Position numbers and translations under genes: made by a program
In this document: positions 18,713 to 26,307 of the stretch, one piece after another
Layout: the number at the start of each line of letters is the position of its first letter
Position numbering within the stretch: position 1 is the stretch's first letter
Notes under the pieces: generated by a model
Told to the model about the DNA's origin: nothing
Databases searched by the model: none
The model's input: only the letters and a program-made list of their open reading frames with translations
From: JBHENN01 sp046262015
GTDB taxonomy: Bacteria > Actinomycetota > CADDZG01 > WHSQ01
DNA: 64,000 nucleotides
Direction of reading: 5' to 3'
NCBI GenBank assembly: GCA_046262015.1
Contig: JBHENN010000097.1
Location: 1 to 64,000, forward strand

Positions 18713-18771
18713 GGATAGACTGTCTATGGATCTAGCGGCAAGACACCTTGTCGACAAATGTACTTGTACGC
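18713..18771. repeat. Three palindromes in 60 bp, including TTGTCGACAA
   Basis: ATAGAC and GTCTAT flank one base (18715-18727). TTGTCGACAA is a perfect 10-bp palindrome (18748-18757). GTAC repeats flank TT at 18761-18770. Such density of symmetric AT-rich elements in GC-rich DNA suggests protein-binding sites. Confidence 0.5.
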
Positions 18772-18823
18772 ACGCGGCAAAGGCCCTGGCCGGCGCCCCG
18801 AGAAACCCTCGGATCGCGGGTGA

Positions 18824-18840
18824 CTTATCGATATATCAAT
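18824..18840. promoter_or_regulatory. CTTATCGATATATCAAT island at the 3' end of the site-2 protease gene
   Basis: This AT-rich member of the TATCGATA family overlaps the stop codon of the minus-strand protease gene and closes the motif-rich stretch. Confidence 0.35.
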
Positions 18841-19510
18841 AACCCGCCAGCCCGAGGACGCCGTCCTGCACCGCCCGGATCAGCGGGAACAGCACCGTGA
18901 AGCCTCCGAGGAACAGCAGCGCCAGCAAGATGAGGAAACCGTAGCGATCCAGGAAGAACACCACGTTCTGCTTGCTCGGCGGAAGGAAGATCGTGAGCAG
19001 CCGAGAGCCGTCCAGCGGGGGCAGCGGGATGAGGTTGAAGACCGCGAGGAGCACGTTGATGGCGAGGAAATGGGCGAGGAACTGCGCCGCCACGGGCAGC
19101 TCGAGGAGAAGGATCGGCCCCCCCTCGGGGCACGCGGGGGATCCCGCGGCGCGGCACAGCGGGACGAACAGGAAGGCCGCGACGACCGCGAGCAGGAGGT
19201 TCATCAGGGGTCCGGCCAGGGCCACGATGGCGGCGCCGAAGCGCTTGGACGACAGCGCCTGGGGCCGGAACTCCACGGGCTTGGCCCAGCCGAACCCGAC
19301 GAGCAGGATGCTGAGGGTGCCGAGGGGGTCGAGGTGCTTCGCCGGATTGAGCGTGAGGCGTCCCATCGCACGGGGGAGGCGATCGCCCTGGAGGTCGGCG
19401 GCAAGGGCGTGGGCGTACTCGTGCAGGGACAGCGCGCCGATGAGCGAGGCCGCCAGGAGGACGAAGACGAGGGGCTCTTCGCGCAGCAGCGTAAGGAGGC
19501 CTCCACCCAC
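18836..19510 (-). CDS. Site-2 protease family (peptidase M50) membrane protein
   Basis: The chosen frame gives 224 residues with the zinc motif HEYAH (near residue 30) in the first membrane region and the second motif NLIPLPPLDGS near 160. Four to five hydrophobic helices are seen. The compact size matches the small S2P subfamily, which also lacks a PDZ domain. The frame extends further upstream, but a GTG at 19510 is preceded by TACAAT and seven bases, a leaderless signature, and avoids overlap with trpS. Substrates are unknown. It is the only minus-strand gene in the first 48 kb. Confidence 0.82.
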   Translation of the reverse strand: MGGGLLTLLREEPLVFVLLAASLIGALSLHEYAHALAADLQGDRLPRAMGRLTLNPAKHLDPLGTLSILLVGFGWAKPVEFRPQALSSKRFGAAIVALAGPLMNLLLAVVAAFLFVPLCRAAGSPACPEGGPILLLELPVAAQFLAHFLAINVLLAVFNLIPLPPLDGSRLLTIFLPPSKQNVVFFLDRYGFLILLALLFLGGFTVLFPLIRAVQDGVLGLAGY

Positions 19511-19517
19511 GGCCGGT

Positions 19518-19523
19518 ATTGTA
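19518..19523 (-). promoter_or_regulatory. Candidate -10 box for leaderless site-2 protease gene
   Basis: On the minus strand TACAAT lies seven bases before the GTG at 19510. It decides the choice of start. Confidence 0.45.
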
Positions 19524-19583
19524 GCCACGGCGTCACGTACCGGGGTGGGGCGGGCGAAGCGACGAACCGTGGAAAGGGTCGAG

Positions 19584-20633
19584 TTGGACTTGAAGGATGG
19601 AGCCGGGCCGCAGCGGGTCTTCAGCGGGATCAAGCCGACGGGCCAAGCGCACCTCGGCAACTACCTGGGCGCGATCCGCCACTGGGTGGCCCATCAGGAG
19701 GAGCACGAGTCGTTCTTCTGCATCGTCGACCTCCACGGGATGACGTTGCCGTGGGATCCCGCCGAGCTGCGGGAGCAGACGCTCGGCAAGGGGGCCGAGC
19801 TCCTCGCCTGCGGGATCGACCCGGAGCGCTCGGTCGTGTTCATCCAGTCACACGTCGCGGCGCATACCGAGCTCGCCTGGGTGCTGACCTGTCTGTCCCG
19901 GATGGGGGAGCTGCGCCGGATGGTGCAGTTCAAGGAGAAGTCTAAAGGTGAGGTCGAGACCGTGGGGGTGGGGTTGTTCGCCTATCCGGTGCTCCAGGCG
20001 GCCGACGTCCTCCTCTACCAGGCCCACGGGGTCCCCGTCGGCGAGGACCAGCGCCAGCACGTCGAGCTGATGCGTACGCTCGCGACCCGCTTCAACCGGC
20101 GCTTCGGCCCCACGTTCGTCGTCCCCGAGGCCCGTGTCCCCCCGGAGGGTGCCCGGATCATGGCCCTCGACGATCCCGCTCAGAAGATGAGCAAGTCGGA
20201 CGAGCGTCCCAAGGCGGCGATCCTGCTGGTCGATTCCGCCGACGCGATCGCGGCCAAGGTGCGTGCGGCGGTGACCGACTCGGGCACCGAGGTGCGGGCG
20301 GGGGCCGACAAGCCCGCTCTCACGAACCTGCTCACGATGTTCTCGCTTGTCGCAGAGGTCGCTCCCGGAGAGCTCGAGGGTCGCTACCGGGACCGTGGCT
20401 ACGGCGACCTCAAGAGGGACCTCACGGCGGCGCTGGTGGAAGGTCTCCGGCCGATCCGCGAGCGCTACGAGGAGCTGATGGGCGATCCCGGTGAGCTCCG
20501 CCGGCTGCTGGCCCAGGGAGCCCTGCGAGCCGCCGAGGTCGCCGACGCCACGATGGCCGTGGTGCGCGACCGCGTCGGACTCTCCGGCCGTGCGGTCGAG
20601 GAAAGCCGCTGGAGCGGAGCGGTGCGCGGCTAG
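19584..20633 (+). CDS. trpS: Tryptophanyl-tRNA synthetase
   Basis: This class I synthetase of about 349 residues charges tRNA-Trp. The N terminus FSGIKPTGQAHLGNYLGAIR contains the HIGH-like motif and QKMSKSDE near residue 200 is the KMSKS loop. A TTG at 19584 follows AAAGGG with five bases of spacing; a GTG at 19569 is the alternative start. It is divergent from the site-2 protease gene with about 70 bases between starts. Confidence 0.93.
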   Translation: MDLKDGAGPQRVFSGIKPTGQAHLGNYLGAIRHWVAHQEEHESFFCIVDLHGMTLPWDPAELREQTLGKGAELLACGIDPERSVVFIQSHVAAHTELAWVLTCLSRMGELRRMVQFKEKSKGEVETVGVGLFAYPVLQAADVLLYQAHGVPVGEDQRQHVELMRTLATRFNRRFGPTFVVPEARVPPEGARIMALDDPAQKMSKSDERPKAAILLVDSADAIAAKVRAAVTDSGTEVRAGADKPALTNLLTMFSLVAEVAPGELEGRYRDRGYGDLKRDLTAALVEGLRPIRERYEELMGDPGELRRLLAQGALRAAEVADATMAVVRDRVGLSGRAVEESRWSGAVRG

Positions 20634-20679
20634 GCTGAGGGCGCCCGGTTGGCCGCGCCCCGGGGCGTAGGGGCGTGGA

Positions 20680-20690
20680 TGTCGACAAGT
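20680..20690. promoter_or_regulatory. TGTCGACAAGT motif at the scpA 5' end
   Basis: TGTCGACAAGT is followed by CGATTTGGAG, which supplies the ribosome-binding site of the preferred GTG start at 20706. The motif therefore lies in the untranslated leader unless the upstream ATG (20679) is used. Confidence 0.45.
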
Positions 20691-20705
20691 CGATTTGGAG
20701 ACGAA

Positions 20706-21491
20706 GTGACCTACGAGGTGAAGCTCGACGCCTTCCACGGGCCGATCGACCTGCTGCTCCACCTCATCACGCGCCAGCGCGTCGACATCTACGACATCTC
20801 ACTCGCCACGATCACCGAGGAGTACCTCGCCGCGGCGGCAGAGATCGACGGGCTCGACCTGGAGCGGGCCACCGGCTTCCTGGTCGTCGCCGCGACCCTG
20901 CTGGAGCTCAAGTCGGCCCGGCTCCTCCCGGCCCCCGAGCGGGACGGGGGGGACGGCCACCTGCTCGAGGAGCGTGACCGCCTCCTGGCCCGCCTGGTGG
21001 AGTGCTCGACCTACCGTGAGGCCGGGGGATGGATCGCCGCCGCCCTCCGGGCGAGCGAGGACGTGCACGGGCGGAGCGTCTCGATGGAGCCGCCCTATCT
21101 CGATCTCGTCCCGGATCTCCTTGCCCGGACGACGGCCGCCGACCTCGCTCGAGCCGCCGCCCGCCTCCTGGTGCCTCGTCCCGAGCCGACGCTCGACATG
21201 ACGCACGTCGCCCCGATCGTGGCATCGGTTCGGGACGCCATCGTCGAGCTCGCCCAGCGCCTCCGGGGCGGCGAGGCCACGTCGTTCGAAGACCTGTGCG
21301 GCACCTCCGAGCGGATCGAGGTGGTGGTCCGGTTCCTGGCCCTCCTGGAGCTGTTCAAGGCAGGGGCGGTGGACCTCGACCAGCGGGAGCGGTTCGGCGC
21401 GATCGCGGTGTCGTGGACCGGCGAGGTCGACGCCCAGGAGGTCGCGCTCGAGGCCGAGGAGTACGCCGCGCTGCGAAAGGGAGCGGCGTGA
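20706..21491 (+). CDS. scpA: Segregation and condensation protein ScpA
   Basis: This kleisin subunit of the SMC-ScpAB condensin has about 261 residues. YEVKLDAFHGPIDLLLHLI and DIYDISLATITEEYL at the N terminus are the SMC-neck-binding helices, and the C terminus carries the winged-helix region with RFLALLELFKAGAV. GTG 20706, preceded by GGAG, gives the usual family N terminus; an ATG at 20679 would add nine residues encoded by the repeated TGTCGACAAG motif. scpB overlaps by four bases. Confidence 0.9.
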   Translation: MTYEVKLDAFHGPIDLLLHLITRQRVDIYDISLATITEEYLAAAAEIDGLDLERATGFLVVAATLLELKSARLLPAPERDGGDGHLLEERDRLLARLVECSTYREAGGWIAAALRASEDVHGRSVSMEPPYLDLVPDLLARTTAADLARAAARLLVPRPEPTLDMTHVAPIVASVRDAIVELAQRLRGGEATSFEDLCGTSERIEVVVRFLALLELFKAGAVDLDQRERFGAIAVSWTGEVDAQEVALEAEEYAALRKGAA

Positions 21492-22051
21492 CCGCGACCG
21501 ACCGCAAAGTCATCGAGGCGATCCTGCTTCTCGCCGACGAGCCCGTGCCCGCGTCGCTGATCGGCGAGGTCCTCGAGCGCCCCCGGGCCGAGGTCGAGGC
21601 CGCCCTGGAGAGCCTGCGCGATTCCTACGAGGCGGACGACCGAGGCTTCCAGCTCCGGCGCGCCGCGGGGGGGTGGCGCCTCTACACGAGCCCGGACTGC
21701 GCCCCCTGGCTCGAGCGCTTCGTGACCCGCCACAGCCACAGCCGGCTCACCGGCGCCGCCCTGGAGGTTCTCGCGATCGTCGCCTACCGCCAGCCGATCT
21801 CACGCGCCCAGATCGCCGAGATCCGCGGCGTCGACTCCGACGGGGTCGTGAAGACCCTGGCGCAGAGAGGGCTCCTGGCGCCCGTCGGGCGGGACGCGGG
21901 ACCCGGCTTGCCGGTCCTGTTCGCGGTGACCGACGACCTCCTCGAGCGCCTGGGGCTCGATTCCCTCGCCGAGCTGCCCCCGCTGGCATCGTTCATGCCC
22001 GACGCCGAGGCGGTCGAGGACATGGAGGCGAAGCTATCGCCGAACGCCTGA
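21488..22051 (+). CDS. scpB: Segregation and condensation protein ScpB
   Basis: The 187-residue protein has two winged-helix domains, with LTGAALEVLAIVAYRQPISRAQIAEIRGVDSDGVV as the typical second-domain signature. It dimerises and binds the C-terminal part of ScpA in the SMC complex. The GTG start overlaps the scpA stop (GTGA). Confidence 0.92.
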   Translation: MTATDRKVIEAILLLADEPVPASLIGEVLERPRAEVEAALESLRDSYEADDRGFQLRRAAGGWRLYTSPDCAPWLERFVTRHSHSRLTGAALEVLAIVAYRQPISRAQIAEIRGVDSDGVVKTLAQRGLLAPVGRDAGPGLPVLFAVTDDLLERLGLDSLAELPPLASFMPDAEAVEDMEAKLSPNA

Positions 22052-22833
22052 CGGGCTCGACCGAGCCCCGGGGCGAGCGTCTCCAGAAGGTCCTGGCCCA
22101 GGCCGGGGTCGGGTCCCGTCGTCACGTCGAGGAGATGATCGAGCGGGGCCGGGTACGGGTGAACGGGCGGCGCGCCGAGCTCGGCCGCAGGATCGACCCG
22201 GACAACGATGAAGTGGAGGTCGATGGTTCGCGCGTGCCGCTGCGGGCGGACCTGGTGTACTACCTGCTCAACAAGCCGGTCGGGGTGGTCACGACCGCGG
22301 ACGACCCCGAGGGCCGAGAGACCGTCCTCGACCTGATGGACGCTCCTACCCGGGTGTGGCCGGTGGGCCGGCTCGACATCGAGACCGAAGGGGCCCTGGT
22401 GGTCACCAACGACGGCGACCTCACGCTGCGCCTCACCCATCCCCGCTATCACGTGCCCAAGACCTACCTCGTGGAGGTCCGCGGTGGCCTCCCGGCCCGG
22501 TCCGTCAAGCTGCTGGCGCGGGGGATCGAGCTCGACGACGGCGTCACCGCGCCGGCCGAGGTGGCGGTCGTGGACCGCCGCCCCCGATCCACGCTGGTGC
22601 GGATCACCCTGCACGAGGGCCGCTATCGCCAGGTGCGGAGGATGTTCGAGGCGCTGGACCACCCGGTCGTCCGTCTCGTCCGTACCGGCATCGGCCCCCT
22701 TATGCTGGGGCGCTTGAAGCCGGGGACGGTCAGGCGGCTGACGGCCGACGAGGTGCGGGCCCTGTACCGCGCCGCCGGGGCGGGAACGGCCACTCGGGAG
22801 ACAAGAGGATATGTCGACAAGGAAACAAGATGA
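22048..22833 (+). CDS. rluB: Ribosomal large subunit pseudouridine synthase B family
   Basis: The product of about 261 residues has an S4 domain (ERLQKVLAQAGVGSRRHVEEMI) and a RluB/RsuA pseudouridine synthase domain with the catalytic motif GRLDIETEGALVV. No ATG, GTG or TTG exists in frame near the homology start. A CTG at 22048 overlaps the scpB stop as CTGA, the same 4-base geometry used at other junctions here, so it is the best start. A start farther upstream inside scpB cannot be excluded. The last codons contain the TGTCGACAAGG motif and overlap aroH. Confidence 0.85.
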   Translation: MTGSTEPRGERLQKVLAQAGVGSRRHVEEMIERGRVRVNGRRAELGRRIDPDNDEVEVDGSRVPLRADLVYYLLNKPVGVVTTADDPEGRETVLDLMDAPTRVWPVGRLDIETEGALVVTNDGDLTLRLTHPRYHVPKTYLVEVRGGLPARSVKLLARGIELDDGVTAPAEVAVVDRRPRSTLVRITLHEGRYRQVRRMFEALDHPVVRLVRTGIGPLMLGRLKPGTVRRLTADEVRALYRAAGAGTATRETRGYVDKETR

Positions 22834-23203
22834 CCCGCCGTCCCGCGTGCGCGCCGTGCGGGGGGCAACGGTCGTGCCCGCCGACGACCCCGGGGCGATC
22901 GTGGCGGCGACCGCGGAGCTGCTGCGGGCGATGCTGGCCCGCAACGACCTCGCGGTCGACGACCTCGTCAGCGTCATCTTCACCAGCACCGAGGACCTGA
23001 CCGCCGAGTTCCCCGCCAGCGCGGCTCGAACGCTCGGGATCGCCGACATCCCTCTCCTGTGCGCCCGGGAGATCCCCGTCCCCGGGGCGCTCGCCCGGTG
23101 CGTGCGCGTCCTGCTGCACTGCTACACCGCCAAGGAGCGCGGCGCGCTCCGCCACGTCTACGTCGGCGAGGCCCAGCGCCTGCGCGACGACCTCCCGCAG
23201 TGA
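22811..23203 (+). CDS. aroH: Monofunctional chorismate mutase, AroH type
   Basis: The 130-residue protein matches the Bacillus subtilis AroH fold family: VRAVRGATVV at the start of the domain, and CAREIPVPGALARCVRVLLH with the active-site Glu and Arg. It converts chorismate to prephenate. The ATG at 22811 lies inside the end of rluB, follows a GGGAG sequence and is overlapped by TGTCGACAAGG. The next gene, prephenate dehydrogenase, uses its product. Confidence 0.9.
   Translation: MSTRKQDDPPSRVRAVRGATVVPADDPGAIVAATAELLRAMLARNDLAVDDLVSVIFTSTEDLTAEFPASAARTLGIADIPLLCAREIPVPGALARCVRVLLHCYTAKERGALRHVYVGEAQRLRDDLPQ
22812..22821. promoter_or_regulatory. TGTCGACAAG motif at the aroH start codon
   Basis: TGTCGACAAG begins within the aroH ATG, embedded in ATATGTCGACAAGGAAACAA. 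It is in coding DNA for both rluB and aroH, so its conservation as a DNA site is inferred only from repetition elsewhere. Confidence 0.4.
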
Positions 23204-23228
23204 GTCTTGACCTCAGCTCGAGCCTTAG

Positions 23229-24311
23229 ATGAGCCGCGTGGCGATCCTGGGCACGGGCCTCATAGGAGGGTCCATCGGGTTCGACCTCGTCGCGCGGGGC
23301 CGCGAGGTCGTGGGCTTCGACCGGGACCCGACCGCGGTCCGGCGGGCGGTGGACCGCGGCGCGGTCACCACGGCGGCGGACGGCCCGGCAGACGCGGTCG
23401 AGGGCGCCGCCCTCGTGATCGCCGCGGTGCCGCCCCACGACTTCGGGTCGGTGGCCCGGGGCCTCGCCGCCCACCTGGCCCCGGACGCGGTCGTGACCGA
23501 CGTCGGCAGCGCCAAGTTCGACGTGGTCCGGGCCGGGGAGGCGGCCTTGGGGGCGCGCTTCGTCGGCGGCCATCCCATGGCCGGCTCGGAACGGCACGGC
23601 ATCGACGGCGCTCGTCCGGGCTTGTTCGAGGACGCGTGGTGGATCCTGACCCCCACGGCCACCACCTCCCCCGGCGCCTATCAGCAGGTCGCCGAGCTGG
23701 CCGCCAGCCTGGGCGCCCGGCCCGTGGCGCTCGACGCAGCCGAGCACGACAGCCTCGTGGCCCGGGTCAGCCATCTCCCTCAGGTCGTCGCGAGCGCCTT
23801 GGTAGACCTGGCCGTCGGGGACATCCCCGATGACCCGCGCCTGCGGTTCGCCGGCGGAGGGTTCCGCGACACCACCCGCATCGCGGCCAGCGATCCCGAC
23901 CTCTGGGTGTCCATCGCACGCGCCAACCGCGCCGCGATCGGGCGCTCCATCGCAGCCCTCCAGGAACGACTCGGCGACGTCGCGGGATGGCTTGCCTCCG
24001 CCGACTGGGAGGCGCTTCGAACGTTCTTCGAACGGGCGCGCGGCGCGCGCGTGGAGCTCTTCGACAAGCCCGTCTACGGGGGTGCTCCGGTGACCCTGCA
24101 GATGCTGATCCCGGACCGCCCGGGGGTGCTGGCGGAGGTCACCACCGCGGCGGGCCAGCTGGGCGCCAACATCGAGGACCTCCGGATCATGCATTCGGCC
24201 GAGGGGGGACGGGGGACCCTCGAGCTCGTCGTGCCCGAAGGCCCCCACCTGGCCCGGCTCGTCGCCGTCCTCGAGGACCTCGGCTACGACGTCGACTCGT
24301 CATCGTCCTAA
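23229..24311 (+). CDS. tyrA: Prephenate dehydrogenase with ACT domain
   Basis: The 360-residue enzyme converts prephenate to 4-hydroxyphenylpyruvate in tyrosine synthesis. The Rossmann motif AILGTGLIGGSIG is at the N terminus, GGHPMAGSERHG is the family signature near 116, and a C-terminal ACT domain (VTLQMLIPDRPGVLAEVTTAAG, about 280-355) suggests feedback control by an amino acid. The ATG at 23229 lacks a clear ribosome-binding site; GTG 23238 is an alternative. Confidence 0.92.
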   Translation: MSRVAILGTGLIGGSIGFDLVARGREVVGFDRDPTAVRRAVDRGAVTTAADGPADAVEGAALVIAAVPPHDFGSVARGLAAHLAPDAVVTDVGSAKFDVVRAGEAALGARFVGGHPMAGSERHGIDGARPGLFEDAWWILTPTATTSPGAYQQVAELAASLGARPVALDAAEHDSLVARVSHLPQVVASALVDLAVGDIPDDPRLRFAGGGFRDTTRIAASDPDLWVSIARANRAAIGRSIAALQERLGDVAGWLASADWEALRTFFERARGARVELFDKPVYGGAPVTLQMLIPDRPGVLAEVTTAAGQLGANIEDLRIMHSAEGGRGTLELVVPEGPHLARLVAVLEDLGYDVDSSSS

Positions 24312-24331
24312 GGGGGAGAGAGACAACTCGA

Positions 24332-24352
24332 TATGATGATATGTAGACAAGG
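24332..24352 (+). promoter_or_regulatory. aroA promoter (TATGAT) overlapped by an ATGTAGACAAGG motif
   Basis: TATGAT at 24332-24337 is a strong -10 element, placed so that transcription would begin near 24344. The ATGTAGACAAGG copy at 24341-24352 (CCTTGTCTACAT on the minus strand) covers that point, a position expected of a repressor operator. An upstream CTCGATATG adds another half-site. Confidence 0.5.
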
Positions 24353-24358
24353 GGACCG

Positions 24359-25657
24359 GTGAAGCGGACACGGTCCCGGCCCGACGCCCCGCTGGTGGGG
24401 GAGGTGCGCGTCCCGGGCGACAAGTCGATCTCCCATCGGGCTCTGCTCCTGGCGGTGCTGGCCCCGGGTTCCTCGGCGATCGACGGCATCAACCTGGGCG
24501 CGGACGTGCGCGCGACGATCGCGTGTCTGCGGGCCCTCGGGGCCCGCTGCGTGCTCGACGAGGATAACCTTCGGGTAGAGGTTGAGTCTTCCGGGCAGGG
24601 CAGCTTGCAGGAGCCCGCCGTGGTTCTCGACGCCGCCAACTCCGGTACCACGCTCCGGTGCCTCGTGGGGGTGTGCGCGGGGATCGACGGCGTGAGCGTC
24701 CTCACCGGGGACGAGAGCCTCCGGCGACGTCCCATGCTCCGGGTCGTCGCTCCTCTGCGTCAGATGGGAGCCACGATCGACGGCCGGGCGCACGCCGACC
24801 GCGCCCCTCTGGTGGTGCGCGGGGGATCGCTGCACCCGGTCGACCTCGAGCTGCAGGTGGCCAGCGCTCAGGTCAAGACGGCGGTGCTGCTCGCCGCCCT
24901 GGGCGCTACCGGAACGACCTCGGTCGCGGAGCCGGGGGCGAGCCGGGACCATACCGAGCGGATGCTGCGCGCCGCCGGCGTGCCCGTCGCCGGCGACGGC
25001 CGCACGGTGGCGGTGACCGGGCCGGCACGGCCGCGCGCGCGGTCGTGGGCCGTCCCGGGCGACCTCTCGTCGGCGATGTTCCTCGTGGTGGGCGCTCTCC
25101 TGCTGCCGGGATCCGAGCTCACCATCAGGGACGTCGGCCTGAACCCGACACGCACCCCGGCCCTCGATGTCCTGCGCGCGATGGGCGCCGACGTGAGCGC
25201 GGAGATCGAGCGCAGCGACGGGGGCGAGCCGGTCGGGCACGTAACCGTCCGGCATTCGCCACTGGCCGGGGTCGCGGTTGACCCCGAGCTGGTTCCCGGC
25301 CTGATCGACGAGATCCCCGCGCTGGCGATCGCGGCGAGCCGGGCCGAGGGTGAGACCCTGATCACCGGCGCGGCCGAGCTGCGAGCCAAGGAATCCGACC
25401 GGATCGACGCGCTGGTCGCGGGCTTGCGGGCCCTCGGCGTCGACGCCGAGCCGCGCCCCGACGGGATGCTCATCCGGGGTCCGGCCCCCCTGACGGGCGG
25501 AGCGGTCGACGCCCGAGGCGACCACCGGGTCGCTCTGGCGTTCGGGATCGCCGGCCTCGTCGCGACCGGCAACGTCCGGATCAAAGGCTGGAGCAGCGTG
25601 GATACCTCGTTCCCAGGTTTCCTCGACGTCCTCGCCGGCGCCCGGCGACGGTCGTGA
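24359..25657 (+). CDS. aroA: 3-phosphoshikimate 1-carboxyvinyltransferase (EPSP synthase)
   Basis: The 432-residue enzyme of the shikimate pathway shows VPGDKSISHRALLL (PEP and shikimate-3-phosphate binding), NSGTTLRCLVG, GDESLRRRPM and RAKESDRIDAL. It starts at GTG 24359 after AAGGGG. Rare codons appear at 24558-24592, where an AACCT/AGGTT palindrome is embedded. It overlaps cmk by four bases, a common aroA-cmk linkage. Confidence 0.95.
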   Translation: MKRTRSRPDAPLVGEVRVPGDKSISHRALLLAVLAPGSSAIDGINLGADVRATIACLRALGARCVLDEDNLRVEVESSGQGSLQEPAVVLDAANSGTTLRCLVGVCAGIDGVSVLTGDESLRRRPMLRVVAPLRQMGATIDGRAHADRAPLVVRGGSLHPVDLELQVASAQVKTAVLLAALGATGTTSVAEPGASRDHTERMLRAAGVPVAGDGRTVAVTGPARPRARSWAVPGDLSSAMFLVVGALLLPGSELTIRDVGLNPTRTPALDVLRAMGADVSAEIERSDGGEPVGHVTVRHSPLAGVAVDPELVPGLIDEIPALAIAASRAEGETLITGAAELRAKESDRIDALVAGLRALGVDAEPRPDGMLIRGPAPLTGGAVDARGDHRVALAFGIAGLVATGNVRIKGWSSVDTSFPGFLDVLAGARRRS

Positions 25658-26307
25658 CCGTCATCGCGATCGACGGCCCGGCCGGAGCCGGGAAGAGCAG
25701 CGCGGCACGCGCCCTCGCACGCGCGCTCGGCTTCTTCTACCTCGACACCGGTGCGATGTATCGGGCGGTGGCGGCCGCGGCGCTCGAGCGTGGCGTCCCG
25801 GCCGGTGACGAAGGGCGCCTGGCGGAGATCGCGCGCAGCGTCGACGTCGACGTGAGCGGCAACCGGATCCTCGTGGGAGGTGGGGACCCCTCGGGCCGCT
25901 TGCGGGCGCCGGAGGTGACCGCCGTGGTCTCCCAGGTGGCCGCGCTGCCCGACGTGCGCGCCGCCCTGGCCGAGCGCCAGCGAGCGATCGCGCGGCAGCA
26001 CGACGTGGTGATCGAAGGGCGCGACATCGGCACCGCCGTCGCTCCCGACGCCGAGGTCAAGATCTTCCTCACCGCGTCGCTTCCCGAACGCGCCCGCCGC
26101 AGAGGACGCCAGCTCGGGGTGGCCGACGACGCTCTCGGGGGGGTGGCCGAGGCGCTCGGCGAGCGCGACGCCGCCGACTCCACGAGGGCGGCGTCGCCGC
26201 TCGCCCGGCCGCCGGACGCCGTCGTCATCGACTCCACGGACCGGCCGCTCGAGGACGTCGTCAGGGCCCTCCTCGACATCGTCGAGAAGCGCCTCGATGG
26301 CTTTTAG
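25654..26307 (+). CDS. cmk: Cytidylate kinase
   Basis: The 217-residue kinase phosphorylates CMP and dCMP. Its P-loop GPAGAGKSSAARALA lies at residues 8-22, with the CMP-binding LDTGAMYRAV, the conserved EGRDIGTAVAPDA, and a lid with RARRRGRQL. The GTG start overlaps aroA as GTGA. Confidence 0.95.
   Translation: MTVIAIDGPAGAGKSSAARALARALGFFYLDTGAMYRAVAAAALERGVPAGDEGRLAEIARSVDVDVSGNRILVGGGDPSGRLRAPEVTAVVSQVAALPDVRAALAERQRAIARQHDVVIEGRDIGTAVAPDAEVKIFLTASLPERARRRGRQLGVADDALGGVAEALGERDAADSTRAASPLARPPDAVVIDSTDRPLEDVVRALLDIVEKRLDGF

Larger units (their letters stand above)
17118..18835. other. 1.7-kb gene-free stretch with clustered AT-rich palindromes
   Basis: No open frame in this stretch has a convincing start, codon pattern or recognisable product; the longest frames are arginine- and proline-rich shadows of GC-rich DNA. 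It alternates GC-rich blocks with short AT-rich islands, most containing TGTCGA or TATCGA cores. The islands lie at about 17393-17466, 17507-17543, 18012-18060, 18101-18143, 18713-18771 and 18822-18846. There are also an AACCCT/AGGGTT palindrome, one perfect DnaA box, an 11-bp direct repeat (17815-17825 and 17830-17840) and an 8-bp stem (18659-18689). It lies between the ParA/RHH operon and the site-2 protease. Confidence 0.7.

Noticed and set aside
17118..18835. Chromosomal replication origin
   Set aside because: Only one perfect DnaA box, no dnaA or dnaN gene nearby, and the neighbourhood plus the dif candidate point to the terminus side.
15661..18846. Standard bacterial parS sites (TGTTNCACGTGNAACA)
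   Set aside because: No such 16-mer is seen here or near parA; the local repeats have a different core.
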